NCBI GenBank assembly: GCA_947501885.1
Contig: CANMXN010000001.1
Location: 1,946,328-2,010,327 of the forward strand
Length of the DNA: 64,000 bases
Direction: 5' to 3'
From: an uncultured Sphingorhabdus sp.
Lineage (GTDB): Bacteria > Pseudomonadota > Alphaproteobacteria > Sphingomonadales > Sphingomonadaceae
Position 1 is the stretch's first letter. Each line of letters starts with the position of its first letter. A model generated the notes under the pieces. The model was not told where the DNA came from. It made no database searches and saw only the letters and a program-made list of their open reading frames with translations. This document shows positions 9,121-18,183 of the stretch, piece after piece. Position numbers and translations under genes: made by a program.

Positions 9121-10506
9121 ATGAGAAAACAAAAAATATTAACCAAAGCAACAGTTCTAGGGTCATTGGCTTTGGCGTCATTAGGTTCGGTTGCCTTTCT
9201 CTCAATGGGTAGCGCTTCATATGTGAATGCACAAGAAAATTCGCGCGAAGACCAATTTCGCAATATGGATGAATTTCTCTCTGTTTATCAACGTATTCGT
9301 AGCAGCTATGTCGACGAGGTAGATGATAAAAAACTTATTGAAGGTGCTATTCAAGGTATGCTCTCTAGCCTTGATCCGCACAGTGGTTTTTTAAACAAAA
9401 GTGACTTCCAAAGTTTGCAAACACAAATTGATGGTGAATATGGGGGTCTTGGACTGTCTGTTACGCATGAAGACGGTGCAGTAAAGGTGATCGCTCCAAC
9501 CAAAGATACGCCTGCTGATCGGGCCGGCATGAAAAGCGGTGATTATATCACCCATTTGGATGGGAAATTAATTGTCGGCGGAACATTGGATGAAGCCATC
9601 GAAGAAATGCGCGGTGAGCCTGGAACGGATATTCGTTTAACGGTTGTGCGCCCTGGTCGTGACAAGCCTTTTGATGTTACGATTACCCGCGCCATCATTG
9701 ACTTAAAACCTGTTAATTGGGAAGTAAAAGACGATATTGGGATTATCAATATTACGGCATTTTCTGATCGTACGGGAGCTGATGTTGTTGATGCTCTGAA
9801 AAGTGTAAAACGCTCTTTGGGCAAAAAGCCTTTGGGCTATATTGTTGATTTACGCTCTAATCCTGGCGGACTTTTGAATGAAGCAGTTGAAGTGTCTGAT
9901 GCATTCCTTGAAAAAGGTGAGATTGTATCAGAGCGTGGCCGGAACAAGCGCAATATTGAACGGTGGAATGCGACACCAGGCGATTTTGCAGAAGGGCTTC
10001 CTGTTATTATTCTTGTAGATGCGGGCAGCGCTTCGGCATCTGAAATTGTGGCAGGTGCATTGCAAGATCATCATCGTGCTTTGGTTATGGGCGAACGTAG
10101 CTTTGGTAAAGGTAGCGTGCAAAATGTATTGCCGTTGACGCGTGAAACTGGACTACGGTTGACCGTTGCACGTTATCACCTGCCGTCTGGCCGTTCGGTT
10201 CAAGAAGGCGGGATTAACCCCGATATTAAAGTGCCGCAAATATCTGACCCTGATTATGCCAGCCGCTTAAAAATACGTGAATCTGATTTGCGTCGTCATT
10301 TGGTCAATGAATTAAAAACAGATGATGCCAATTTGGAAAAGGATACGGCTACTGATCCGCGTTTTGACTATACAGCTGAACAGTTGAAAGAACTGGGTAT
10401 TGAAGACTTTCAATTGCATTATGCTATGGATACGCTGCGTCGATTGGGTAGCGGTACTATTGGCCTTGCAAGGAACAAAACGGCCGTGATTAGCCAAAGA
10501 AATTAA
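9121..10506 (+). CDS. ctpA: S41 carboxyl-terminal processing protease
   Basis: A periplasmic serine protease of 461 residues: signal peptide, a PDZ domain (about residues 80-165, GLGLSVTHEDGAVKV...GDYITHLDG) and the S41 catalytic core. The Ser-Lys dyad is visible as Ser305 in GSASASEIVAGA and Lys330 in SFGKGSVQ, 25 residues apart as in the Prc/CtpA family. It cleaves C-terminal tails of envelope proteins, often cell-wall enzymes, which fits the EnvC-like gene upstream. I took ATG 9121 (GGAAATTGAG just before) over the in-frame TTG at 9109. Its stop codon lies inside a tandem repeat. Confidence 0.95.
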   Translation: MRKQKILTKATVLGSLALASLGSVAFLSMGSASYVNAQENSREDQFRNMDEFLSVYQRIRSSYVDEVDDKKLIEGAIQGMLSSLDPHSGFLNKSDFQSLQTQIDGEYGGLGLSVTHEDGAVKVIAPTKDTPADRAGMKSGDYITHLDGKLIVGGTLDEAIEEMRGEPGTDIRLTVVRPGRDKPFDVTITRAIIDLKPVNWEVKDDIGIINITAFSDRTGADVVDALKSVKRSLGKKPLGYIVDLRSNPGGLLNEAVEVSDAFLEKGEIVSERGRNKRNIERWNATPGDFAEGLPVIILVDAGSASASEIVAGALQDHHRALVMGERSFGKGSVQNVLPLTRETGLRLTVARYHLPSGRSVQEGGINPDIKVPQISDPDYASRLKIRESDLRRHLVNELKTDDANLEKDTATDPRFDYTAEQLKELGIEDFQLHYAMDTLRRLGSGTIGLARNKTAVISQRN

Positions 10507-10545
10507 GTATAGAGAAATTAAGTATAGAGAAATTAAGTATAGAGA
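10501..10545. repeat. 15-bp tandem repeat, three copies, over the ctpA stop
   Basis: Three exact copies of AATTAAGTATAGAGA stand head to tail, followed by a partial copy. The first copy contains the ctpA stop codon. The unit length is a multiple of three and each copy carries TAA in the ctpA frame, so expansion or contraction would not change the protein. It looks like replication slippage in an AT-rich spacer. No regulatory role is evident. Confidence 0.95.
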
Positions 10546-10599
10546 AATTATAATCAGAGGGTCAAATATGGTCACTCGAATATATTGGGGAAACGGCCA

Positions 10600-11058
10600 A
10601 TGAGAATCGCAATATATATTGCTATGACCGTCCCTTTTTTTCTGTTGAGCGGTGCTTATATCTCTCAATATGGTTTTGGGCTTTTCCCTTGTGAGATGTG
10701 TTGGTGGCAACGCTATCCACATTTTGCAGCTTTGGCTTTTGGTATTACTGGTTTCTTCATGACACAATATAGAAAGGCCTTTGCCTTTCTGTCTGCTATT
10801 GCGTTGGCGGTTAGCGGTTTTATCGGCGGATTTCATGCTGGCGTTGAATATAGTTGGTGGGATGGTATTACGCCTTGTGCTGTCACTATAAGCGGCGAGG
10901 GTGATTTTTTAGAATCATTAATGAAAGCTCCATTGGTACGTTGTGACGTTGCGCCTTGGGATCTTTTTGGTATTTCCTTAGCAGGGTATAATTTCCTAGT
11001 TTCAATAGCGGCATCTGTGCTAATAATATTTTTAACGTTAAAACATAAAAAACGTTAA
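10600..11058 (+). CDS. DsbB-like disulfide bond formation protein
   Basis: A four-helix membrane protein of 152 residues resembling DsbB, which passes electrons from DsbA to quinones. The first periplasmic loop carries FPCEMCWWQRYP (CxxC). The second loop carries a further pair of Cys (ITPCAVT and LVRCDVAPW), as expected for the DsbB relay. Start ATG 10600 precedes MRIAIYIAMTVPFF. The following coq7 gene starts 11 bases after the stop behind its own AAGGAG. Confidence 0.9.
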   Translation: MRIAIYIAMTVPFFLLSGAYISQYGFGLFPCEMCWWQRYPHFAALAFGITGFFMTQYRKAFAFLSAIALAVSGFIGGFHAGVEYSWWDGITPCAVTISGEGDFLESLMKAPLVRCDVAPWDLFGISLAGYNFLVSIAASVLIIFLTLKHKKR

Positions 11059-11069
11059 AAGGAGCCAAT

Positions 11070-11600
11070 ATGTCGCAAGATAATGATCATGATGAATCCA
11101 CTGATTCTATGATTAGGGTCAATCAAGCAGGTGAATATGGTGCCAAGCAAATTTATGCGGGGCAGCTTGCCATCATGGGCAATCGAACGCCTGCTGCACG
11201 CAGCATAGCGCATATGGCAGAACAAGAAGAACGTCATTTGCAATTTTTCAATGATATGATCAAGGAACGCGGTGTACGCCCAACATTATTACAGCCATTT
11301 TGGGAGAAAGCAGGCTTTGCCTTGGGCGCTGTTACGGCGGCTATAGGGCCAGAAGCTGCTATGGCTTGTACGGTAGCGGTTGAGACCGAGATTGATAATC
11401 ACTACCAAGAACAGTTGGAACAATTGGGTGATAGTGACCCAGCCTTGTCGGAAAAGATTGAAGAATTTCGTCAAGAAGAATTGGAACATAAAGAAACAGC
11501 GCTGAGTGAAGGCGCTGAACAAGCACCTGCTTATCCTCTGATGAGCGCTGCGATACGTTTGGGGTGTAAAGTGGCTATCGGACTGTCTAAGCGAATATAG
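11070..11600 (+). CDS. coq7: Demethoxyubiquinone hydroxylase (COQ7/CAT5)
   Basis: A diiron monooxygenase of 176 residues for the C-6 hydroxylation step in ubiquinone synthesis; it replaces UbiF in many alphaproteobacteria. The di-iron ligands are visible in an N-terminal E (NQAGEYGA), EQEERH, VETEIDNHYQEQL and EELEHKE. A clear AAGGAG precedes ATG 11070. The same window carries ubiG, the methyltransferase acting on the Coq7 product, about 8 kb away. The rhomboid gene follows after 2 bases. Confidence 0.95.
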   Translation: MSQDNDHDESTDSMIRVNQAGEYGAKQIYAGQLAIMGNRTPAARSIAHMAEQEERHLQFFNDMIKERGVRPTLLQPFWEKAGFALGAVTAAIGPEAAMACTVAVETEIDNHYQEQLEQLGDSDPALSEKIEEFRQEELEHKETALSEGAEQAPAYPLMSAAIRLGCKVAIGLSKRI

Positions 11601-11602
11601 CA

Positions 11603-12193
11603 GTGCTTAAGAGCTTTTTCATTGTTGCTTTATTGAGCCTATTGATGGTGATGATATTTGCCGTAGATTTTCTATTGGGGGGATTATTAAAGGGCTTTGG
11701 TGTGCGCCCAAGAGATATTGATAGTGCCTATACAATAATAACGGCGCCTTGGTTGCATGGAGATGCATCACATTTGCTCAGCAATCTATCCGCCTTCATT
11801 GTTTTATCCTATATTTCTTTACTGCAAGGTGTGCGCTATTTTTTTAAAGCCAGTGCTATCATCATAATATTGGGCGGTGTGTTGCTGTGGGTGTTTGGCC
11901 GTGATGCCACTCATATTGGTGCTAGCGGCTGGATATTTGGACTATGGGGTTTAATCATTGCTCGTGCATGGTTTGATCGCAGTTTTTTTAATATCGCTAT
12001 TAGTATTGCAGTCTTATTCTTTTATGGGTCGATGGCACTGGGATTATTGCCATTGCAATCGCAAGTGTCATTTGAATCCCATATATTTGGGGCGATTGCA
12101 GGTGTTGCTGCTGCTGCATTTTTGAAGCGTGATATTAGAGCGCTGCAAAATAGGTCTGCTCGTTCGCAATATGATACCAAATTTGGAGCATGA
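11603..12193 (+). CDS. Rhomboid-family intramembrane serine protease
   Basis: A 196-residue polytopic membrane protein. It shows rhomboid signatures: WLHGDASHLLSNL in the second helix (HxxxN-like), the nucleophile Ser in GASGWIFGLWG, and a later-helix His in SFESHIFGAIAGV, which would form the Ser-His dyad. Six helices are plausible. It begins with GTG 2 bases after the coq7 stop, so it is probably translated from the same message. The substrate is unknown; rhombosortase-type function is possible, but no GlyGly-CTERM protein was noticed in the window. Confidence 0.85.
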   Translation: MLKSFFIVALLSLLMVMIFAVDFLLGGLLKGFGVRPRDIDSAYTIITAPWLHGDASHLLSNLSAFIVLSYISLLQGVRYFFKASAIIIILGGVLLWVFGRDATHIGASGWIFGLWGLIIARAWFDRSFFNIAISIAVLFFYGSMALGLLPLQSQVSFESHIFGAIAGVAAAAFLKRDIRALQNRSARSQYDTKFGA

Positions 12194-12361
12194 CATTTTA
12201 TATGATGGCTAATCATAAACTCTTGAGAGAAAGGGGTGTGTGAAGGATAAATTGTTGCAGCGACTAGTATCTTAAAATATGATATGGCATAGATAATATA
12301 TTGGTCATCATATGTTCAGCATCAATTTGCTAGAGGGTGATGTAAATATTGGAGATATAGT

Positions 12362-13042
12362 GTGAAATTTAGATCAATCTTAACCTTAGGCTTAGCGGCA
12401 GTTGTGATGACGCCCCTTGCCGCCCAACAAGAAGCGCGCCAACCTCAAACAGTGCAAGAACAAGCACTGCCAGATGATGTGAAGGTTAATATAGTCGAGC
12501 GATTTGGTGAAGATGCTTGCCCTGAAAGTACGGCTGATGAGATTGTCGTATGTACGGTATATGATGAAGGTGATCGCTACCGTATCCCCAAATTATTGCG
12601 CAACAACCCTGATGACCCTGCCAATCAATCTTGGAATGAAAGAGCTATTTCTCTGCGCACATTAGGTGCAGAAGGAACCAATAGTTGCTCCCCTGTTGGT
12701 GCAGGTGGTTTTGCTGGTTGTCTTAACAAATTAATCAGTAATGCAGTTGCTGAGCGTGAAACCGCTCCCAATGTACAGGCAGGTCAATTAATAGCAGAAG
12801 AACGGCAAAAGCGTCTTGAGCTTATTGATGCTGAAGCAGAAGATGTGGAACGCCGTATTGTTGAGTTTGAAAAGGCGCGTGCTGAAAAAGAAGCCGCTGA
12901 GGCAGAAGCTGCACAAAGGCAGAGCGAAGAAGATGAAATTCTTAACGATAAACTGCCTGAATTGATTGCACCAGAGCAATTGCCTTCACCTGATAGTCAA
13001 GAAACAGATGAAGGTGAAGGTGAAGGTGAAGGTGAAGGTTAA
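12362..13042 (+). CDS. Secreted Glu/Gln-rich protein of unknown function
   Basis: A 226-residue protein starting at GTG 12362 behind GGAG, with a signal peptide ending near PLAAQ. The middle part has two conserved-looking segments with paired Cys (EIVVCTVYDEGDRYRIP and CSPVGAGGFAGCLNK). The C-terminal half is a highly charged Glu/Ala coiled coil that ends in five repeats of Gly-Glu. I do not recognise a family. The Cys pairs suggest an oxidised periplasmic domain. The terminal repeats come from a 6-bp GAAGGT microsatellite right before the stop, so their number may vary. Confidence 0.7.
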   Translation: MKFRSILTLGLAAVVMTPLAAQQEARQPQTVQEQALPDDVKVNIVERFGEDACPESTADEIVVCTVYDEGDRYRIPKLLRNNPDDPANQSWNERAISLRTLGAEGTNSCSPVGAGGFAGCLNKLISNAVAERETAPNVQAGQLIAEERQKRLELIDAEAEDVERRIVEFEKARAEKEAAEAEAAQRQSEEDEILNDKLPELIAPEQLPSPDSQETDEGEGEGEGEG

Positions 13043-13093
13043 ATATTCAGAGGTTTTGTGATAGTATCATTGGGTTAATTTGCTTGTTAAATT

Positions 13094-13121
13094 TATTGCG
13101 CTGACTTTATTGCGCTGACTT
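13094..13121. repeat. 14-bp tandem duplication over a stop codon
   Basis: TATTGCGCTGACTT occurs twice in direct tandem. The duplication spans the stop codon of the minus-strand DUF885 gene, so the last residues (KSAQ) and stop are encoded by one copy and the other lies just downstream. It has the look of slippage and no visible function. Confidence 0.9.
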
Positions 13122-14918
13122 TGTATTGAGCCAATCAGTAAATTGTCCTTCTAACACGTCAAGCGGCACGGCACCTTGGCCCAAGACAATATCGTGAAAT
13201 TCGCGAATATCGAAATTCTCGCCCAATTTTTCTTCGGCCATTGTGCGCAATTCTCGAATTTTTAATTCACCAATTTTATAGGCTAATGCTTGTCCGGGCC
13301 AACTGATATAACGATTGACCTCTGCCTCAATATTGGCGGGCGAGAGCGCTGTATTATCAAGCATATAATCAACTGCTTGTTGTTTGCTCCAGCCTTTAGA
13401 ATGGATGCCCGTATCGACGACTAATCGGCATGCACGCCACATTTCATAGGAGAGGCGGCCCATATCTTTTGCAGGTGTATCATAGAGGCCCATTTCAATA
13501 CCGAGCCTTTCTGAATAAAGGCCCCAACCTTCGACAAAGGCTGTAAAGAATGCACCATTTTTGCGAAAAGCAGAGAGTGGTAATTCTTGTTGGAGTGCAA
13601 TTTGATGATGATGCCCTGGTACAGCTTCATGCACGCTTAAGGCTGGAACCTCCCACAATGGGCGTTGATCAAGCTTGGATGTGTTGACAAAATAAAAGCC
13701 AGCCAAGCCTATTTCGGGTGATCCTGAATTATAATAGGCCGTGGTTGTGTTTTCTGCGATTTCGGCTGGAATTTCTTTTAAGCCATAGGGAAGCACAGCC
13801 AATTTGCCAAAGAGCGATGGCATTTTACCATCGATTATCTTGGTTACGCGTGCGACTTTCTCCATCAATTCCTCAGGGGTTTTGGCATAATATTGGGGAT
13901 CGGTGCGTAAATGCTCAATAAAGGCTTCACGGCTATCATATCCCGCGGATTTTGCCACTGTCACCATTTCAGCTCTAATGCGGGCTACTTCCGATAGGCC
14001 AATATTATGTATTTCATCCGCCGATAGTTGTGTGGTGGTCATCTGGCGGATACGGAAGTCATAATAGTCCGCGCCCGATGGTTGTTGCGATACACCGGGT
14101 GCAGTGCTGCATGCGGGTTTATATTGCTTCACATACCAATCATAATGATCCTGTAACGCGGGATAGATTGTGTCTTTAATGATGGTTGCTGCTTGCTTTG
14201 CTAAGTTATCAAACGCTTCTTGGCTCATTGTGGTTGGTTTTGATCTCTGATAAGGGCCAAAAAACCGAGAGTCTTTGCTATCGTCTACGATCAAGCCTGA
14301 TATTGAATTTTCGTAACCAGAGATAGCATCACATGGCAGCGTTACTTTGCTTTTGATGGCGTTATTGGCCACTGCAATAGATTGTTGGTTGATGCGGCCA
14401 TATTGGCGCAGACGATCATTATAACTTTGATAATCCGATAGGCTGCGGAATGGCAGATTATTGGCCATGCTCGCAAAATTTTGATGCCATCCGCTACGGT
14501 TAGTAAAATTAAGTGCACGGTGCGGATATTTTTCAGCTTCGATGATCTCTTCTAGTGTCCGCCTCAAAATACCATGTTCGGCTTTTTCAGATGCGTTTAA
14601 ATTTTGCGTTGGAATTTTGTTTAACTTCTCAAGAAATATAGCCGCTTGCTGGGCATTTTTTTGCTGAGCTTGGAGCGTGACATCGGCCAATTTACCATCA
14701 GCACTCTTAATGCCAAGGCTGCTTGCAAAAACAGGGGATTGTTCGAGGCTATAGTTCCAATATGTCTCTACAAGATTTTTTAAGGCGGTGCTATCTCTGC
14801 TTTGGGCATTGTTTTGCGCGTTGCTTTCCTGTGCAGCAATAGGTGATGATATATTGGTGATAGTCAGTGCAATGGCCGCTGTTTTGCTTAAAAATACTAT
14901 GCGTTTTTTGATAGTCAT
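13107..14918 (-). CDS. DUF885 family putative zinc peptidase
   Basis: A 603-residue DUF885 protein with a signal peptide (cleavage near PIAAQES). The zincin-type motif HEAVPGHHHQ is present near residue 430, followed by EGWGLYSERLG, both hallmarks of DUF885. Members are predicted metallopeptidases; the substrate is not established. It starts just after the stop of the upstream PH-domain gene, indicating an operon with the two PH-domain proteins. The C-terminal stop lies in a tandem duplication. Confidence 0.9.
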   Translation of the reverse strand: MTIKKRIVFLSKTAAIALTITNISSPIAAQESNAQNNAQSRDSTALKNLVETYWNYSLEQSPVFASSLGIKSADGKLADVTLQAQQKNAQQAAIFLEKLNKIPTQNLNASEKAEHGILRRTLEEIIEAEKYPHRALNFTNRSGWHQNFASMANNLPFRSLSDYQSYNDRLRQYGRINQQSIAVANNAIKSKVTLPCDAISGYENSISGLIVDDSKDSRFFGPYQRSKPTTMSQEAFDNLAKQAATIIKDTIYPALQDHYDWYVKQYKPACSTAPGVSQQPSGADYYDFRIRQMTTTQLSADEIHNIGLSEVARIRAEMVTVAKSAGYDSREAFIEHLRTDPQYYAKTPEELMEKVARVTKIIDGKMPSLFGKLAVLPYGLKEIPAEIAENTTTAYYNSGSPEIGLAGFYFVNTSKLDQRPLWEVPALSVHEAVPGHHHQIALQQELPLSAFRKNGAFFTAFVEGWGLYSERLGIEMGLYDTPAKDMGRLSYEMWRACRLVVDTGIHSKGWSKQQAVDYMLDNTALSPANIEAEVNRYISWPGQALAYKIGELKIRELRTMAEEKLGENFDIREFHDIVLGQGAVPLDVLEGQFTDWLNTKSAQ

Positions 14919-14919
14919 A

Positions 14920-16497
14920 TCATGATCCTTTCGGTGCCTTAATCATATCAGAGAAATCTATATTTTTGGCTTTATCGATAGACTTCTTACGAATGTTATG
15001 GGCTATGGTAAGCGGAATATTGTGGATCGTCAAAGCGGAAAAACCACTGCCGCCCGCAATACCGAATTTCATATCAGCAACGCCTAGAAGTTGTGATAAT
15101 GGGCCTTGCGCAATGTCAATGGATTGAACCTTAACCATAGGTAATATGGTGAGTTTTCGATTCCAAAAACCTGATTTCACATAAATCTGATCATTATCAA
15201 GAGCGTGAAAATGATAAGTCCAACTGAGTAAGGCGGCGGCAAAGGGGATAATACCGACCAATGCGATCCAGTAGAATATGGCGTCGGCATAGCTAAAGAT
15301 GAGGTTCGACAGTGTGACTAAGATGAATATTAAAGTGATGAAAACCGCAGGAGCGACATAAGAAATATGTGAATGTTTAAATTTTAAACTTTCTGCTGGC
15401 GGAGATATTGATGCACGTTTCGTAATTGGCCAATATTCTTCATGCTTTGCCAATGGGGCTATCATATGGCTACTTTCTTTGCCTGTATCGGTTCCGAGAC
15501 TTGTGAATTTGAGCGCCTGCCAACCAAAGCGTTTTCGAATAGGTCCTGTTTGTATGATAGCGGCTTGTACACGGTGTAATGGCATGACCACATCAGTAAG
15601 CGTTAATAGACCGCGCCTGCGCCTAATACCGCGATCGGTTTGTGTGAGAGTATAGCCATATTCGCGCAAGAAGGTCTGAACTTGACCGCTTAATAGCCCT
15701 ATAATGATGACAATTATTATGCCGCCAATAGCCCCAAAAAGCCCAGTGACTATATTAAAGCCTTGGTCAAAGCCTTGCATGAAGCCATTTTCATCTGCTT
15801 TATCAACAAAGGTTTCAATAACCTCTTCCAATGTGAAAGGGAGCAAAAAGTCAAATTGTTGCAATAGGCCAGTGATAACAGCAAATAACACCAGAGAAAA
15901 ATTGAACATGCCCAGGGTAAAGATGCGCTTTACGTCCATTGCGAATATGATCTTATCTTCGGTATCTTCTACTGTTTCATTTTCAATTGTGGTTTGTATG
16001 TTTTCTTGGGATGGAGCAGCCTTGCGCGTGCGCACCAATTGCCGCAATTCTTCGGCATTATCGAGCGTCACATAATTTAATTTTCCTTCATCACCTTCGC
16101 CGCCGCCTGTTTCAAACTTTACCGATGCGATGCCTAATAATCGTGAGATTAGCTTTTGCTCGACGCTAACGTCTTGAATACGCTCATAAGGAATAGAGCG
16201 TGCATTGCGGCTTAATATACCGCTTTCGATGCGAATTTCTTCGGTACCTATTTGATAGGTAAAGCGTTTCCAAGCAAGCCACGTAAATAAGATTATTACC
16301 AATAATATGGGTATAGCGATCCATATATATGTTGAAGCTGAACCTCGGCCAAATGTGAAAATGGCTGCTGCTAAAGGCAAAATTGAGCTACGAATAGTTA
16401 ATAAGGTGCTTGCTATCAAACTGCGTGGTGAGAGATGCAGCTTTTCACTATCAATAATAGTATCGATGCTATCATCATTTGTTATTTCTGCGTCCAT
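14920..16497 (-). CDS. PH-domain (bPH2/YdbT-like) membrane protein
   Basis: A 525-residue protein with several paired transmembrane helices (near residues 35-75, 190-225, 245-275 and 380-425). Between them are three repeats of the bPH2 (DUF304) domain, each with the pattern 'IPYERIQDVSVEQKLISRLLG' / 'VVMPLHRVQAAIIQTGPIRKRFG' / 'LPMVKVQSIDIAQGPLSQLLG'. It resembles Bacillus YdbT, encoded beside YdbS as here. The pair affects resistance to certain membrane-active agents in Bacillus; function in this group is not known. It is separated by 2 bases from the YdbS-like gene. Confidence 0.88.
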   Translation of the reverse strand: MDAEITNDDSIDTIIDSEKLHLSPRSLIASTLLTIRSSILPLAAAIFTFGRGSASTYIWIAIPILLVIILFTWLAWKRFTYQIGTEEIRIESGILSRNARSIPYERIQDVSVEQKLISRLLGIASVKFETGGGEGDEGKLNYVTLDNAEELRQLVRTRKAAPSQENIQTTIENETVEDTEDKIIFAMDVKRIFTLGMFNFSLVLFAVITGLLQQFDFLLPFTLEEVIETFVDKADENGFMQGFDQGFNIVTGLFGAIGGIIIVIIIGLLSGQVQTFLREYGYTLTQTDRGIRRRRGLLTLTDVVMPLHRVQAAIIQTGPIRKRFGWQALKFTSLGTDTGKESSHMIAPLAKHEEYWPITKRASISPPAESLKFKHSHISYVAPAVFITLIFILVTLSNLIFSYADAIFYWIALVGIIPFAAALLSWTYHFHALDNDQIYVKSGFWNRKLTILPMVKVQSIDIAQGPLSQLLGVADMKFGIAGGSGFSALTIHNIPLTIAHNIRKKSIDKAKNIDFSDMIKAPKGS

Positions 16498-16499
16498 GA

Positions 16500-17105
16500 T
16501 TATAGCATGTCCGCCTTAATATATTGGCGGATAGTGTCACGTATTTCTTCTGCTATTTCACGTTTGAGGCCAGGTAATATCACTGTGCTATTATGGGTTC
16601 CAGCCGTATGGAGTATTAATCTGGATAGGCCAAAAATCCGCAATATAGGGCCTTGTGCAATGTCGATATGTTGTACGCGGCTAAAAGGCACAATAGTGTC
16701 GGTAAAGAATAAATATCCGCGCACGATTTGGATTTGTTTTTCTCCCATATCATAACCCCAGCGTTTATAGCGCCTACGTGGAAGTATAAAAACCATGATA
16801 AGTAATATTAGAGAGATTGGTGCTGATATGACAAATATTTTGATATGGCCTGCATCGGCTAATATGGCATCACCGATAAAGATAGGGATACTTAATAATA
16901 AGGCCCAGATAAATGCTGTGAGGCGCATCACCAATATGTAGGATGGGTCTAATGAGGTCATTTGACCATGAGAGGTATCGGATGATTGATCTTTTAAAGC
17001 CTCTTGGTCATTAACAATATTTGGATGTTCTTCTTCATGCGCACTTGTAGCTATAGGCGCTTTGGCATTGTTGTTTTTATCATTCATAGCATGACTATGA
17101 CGCAT
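16500..17105 (-). CDS. PH-domain (YdbS-like) membrane protein
   Basis: A 201-residue protein: an acidic, disordered N-terminal stretch of about 55 residues, two transmembrane helices (about residues 60-110) and one bPH2 domain with the same core as its partner (IVPFSRVQHIDIAQGPILRIFG). It is the upstream half of a YdbS/YdbT pair, and the two proteins probably form one membrane complex. The Asn/Lys/Asp-rich N-terminus is longer than the usual YdbS start. ATG 17105 is the first start in frame with the following sequence. Confidence 0.87.
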   Translation of the reverse strand: MRHSHAMNDKNNNAKAPIATSAHEEEHPNIVNDQEALKDQSSDTSHGQMTSLDPSYILVMRLTAFIWALLLSIPIFIGDAILADAGHIKIFVISAPISLILLIMVFILPRRRYKRWGYDMGEKQIQIVRGYLFFTDTIVPFSRVQHIDIAQGPILRIFGLSRLILHTAGTHNSTVILPGLKREIAEEIRDTIRQYIKADML

Positions 17106-17165
17106 GCACTGCTGAATAACAAGGTGAGATCATTTATGGGACTATGTTATTCGACAAGTTGCATT

Positions 17166-18164
17166 TTATGCGGCCAGCGCATCCTCGGTTTCGTTTCGTA
17201 AGGATGATATAATAGCGCTAACGCTCTCTTCGGTCTTGACCATACCGACCGATTGTCCCGCCATAATTGATCCATATTCCACATCGCCATCAATCACCGC
17301 TTTGCGCAAAGCGCCAGCCCAGAAATGTTCGATTTGCAATTGGGCCTCATTCATGTCGATCTTACCTTCATCCAAAAGGTTAGCGACCTCGCGCTGCTTA
17401 GCGGTAAATTCTTCTGTGCCTTTGTTTTTGAGAGCGCGAACGGGAATGACAGGTAAGCGCGGGTCAATTTGTACACTTGCTATAGCATCACGCGCATTGC
17501 CGCGCATGAAAGCTTTTTTGAAATTAGGATGGGCAATGGACTCATGCGCACATACAAAACGAGTGCCAAGTTGTACGCCCGATGCACCCATTTCTAGGTA
17601 AGCCGCTATGGCGCTACCTTTGGCAATACCGCCTGCTATGAAAACAGGTAATTGGTCGGCTATTTCTGGCAATATTTCTTGTGCTAAAACGCTGGTGGAA
17701 ACAGGACCAATATGACCGCCTGCTTCCATGCCTTCGATTACGAGAGCATCGACACCGCTACGGATGAGCTTTTTCGCTAATGCTAATGCAGGAGCAAAAC
17801 ATATGACTTTTGCGCCTATTTCTTTTATCGCTTCCAAGCTGCCTTTGGGCGGCAATCCACCTGCTAAGACAACGTGAGAGACCTTATGTTTGCCGCAGAT
17901 TGCAATGAGATCAAACAGATCGGGATGCATGGTGATTAAATTTACGCCAAAAGGTTTGTCGGTAAGTTTTTTGGTCTCGCTAATTTCTGTATCCAATAGT
18001 TCGGTGGTCATAGCGCCGCAAGCGATAACACCAAAACCGCCAGCGTTGCTGATAGCAGAGACAAGGTTACGTTCGGATACCCAACTCATCGCGCCGCACA
18101 TAATTGCACTTTCGCATCCCAAAAATTCGGTTCCGCGCTTCATTAATTCTGTCATATGGGGCAT
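17166..18164 (-). CDS. Nitronate monooxygenase family flavoprotein
   Basis: A TIM-barrel FMN enzyme of 332 residues of the NPD/2-nitropropane dioxygenase family. Visible elements are the N-terminal IMCGAMSWVSERNLVSAISNAGGFGVIA, the glycine-rich FMN phosphate site (IEGMEAGGHIGP; IAGGIAKGSAIAAYLEMGASGVQLGTRF) and a conserved His in GGHIG. It oxidises nitronates in some members; the actual substrate here is unknown. ATG 18164 behind AAGGAA was preferred over an upstream GTG-type extension. It follows lysC, overlapping its extended frame. Confidence 0.88.
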   Translation of the reverse strand: MPHMTELMKRGTEFLGCESAIMCGAMSWVSERNLVSAISNAGGFGVIACGAMTTELLDTEISETKKLTDKPFGVNLITMHPDLFDLIAICGKHKVSHVVLAGGLPPKGSLEAIKEIGAKVICFAPALALAKKLIRSGVDALVIEGMEAGGHIGPVSTSVLAQEILPEIADQLPVFIAGGIAKGSAIAAYLEMGASGVQLGTRFVCAHESIAHPNFKKAFMRGNARDAIASVQIDPRLPVIPVRALKNKGTEEFTAKQREVANLLDEGKIDMNEAQLQIEHFWAGALRKAVIDGDVEYGSIMAGQSVGMVKTEESVSAIISSLRNETEDALAA

Positions 18165-18183
18165 ATTATTTCCTTGAAATCGC

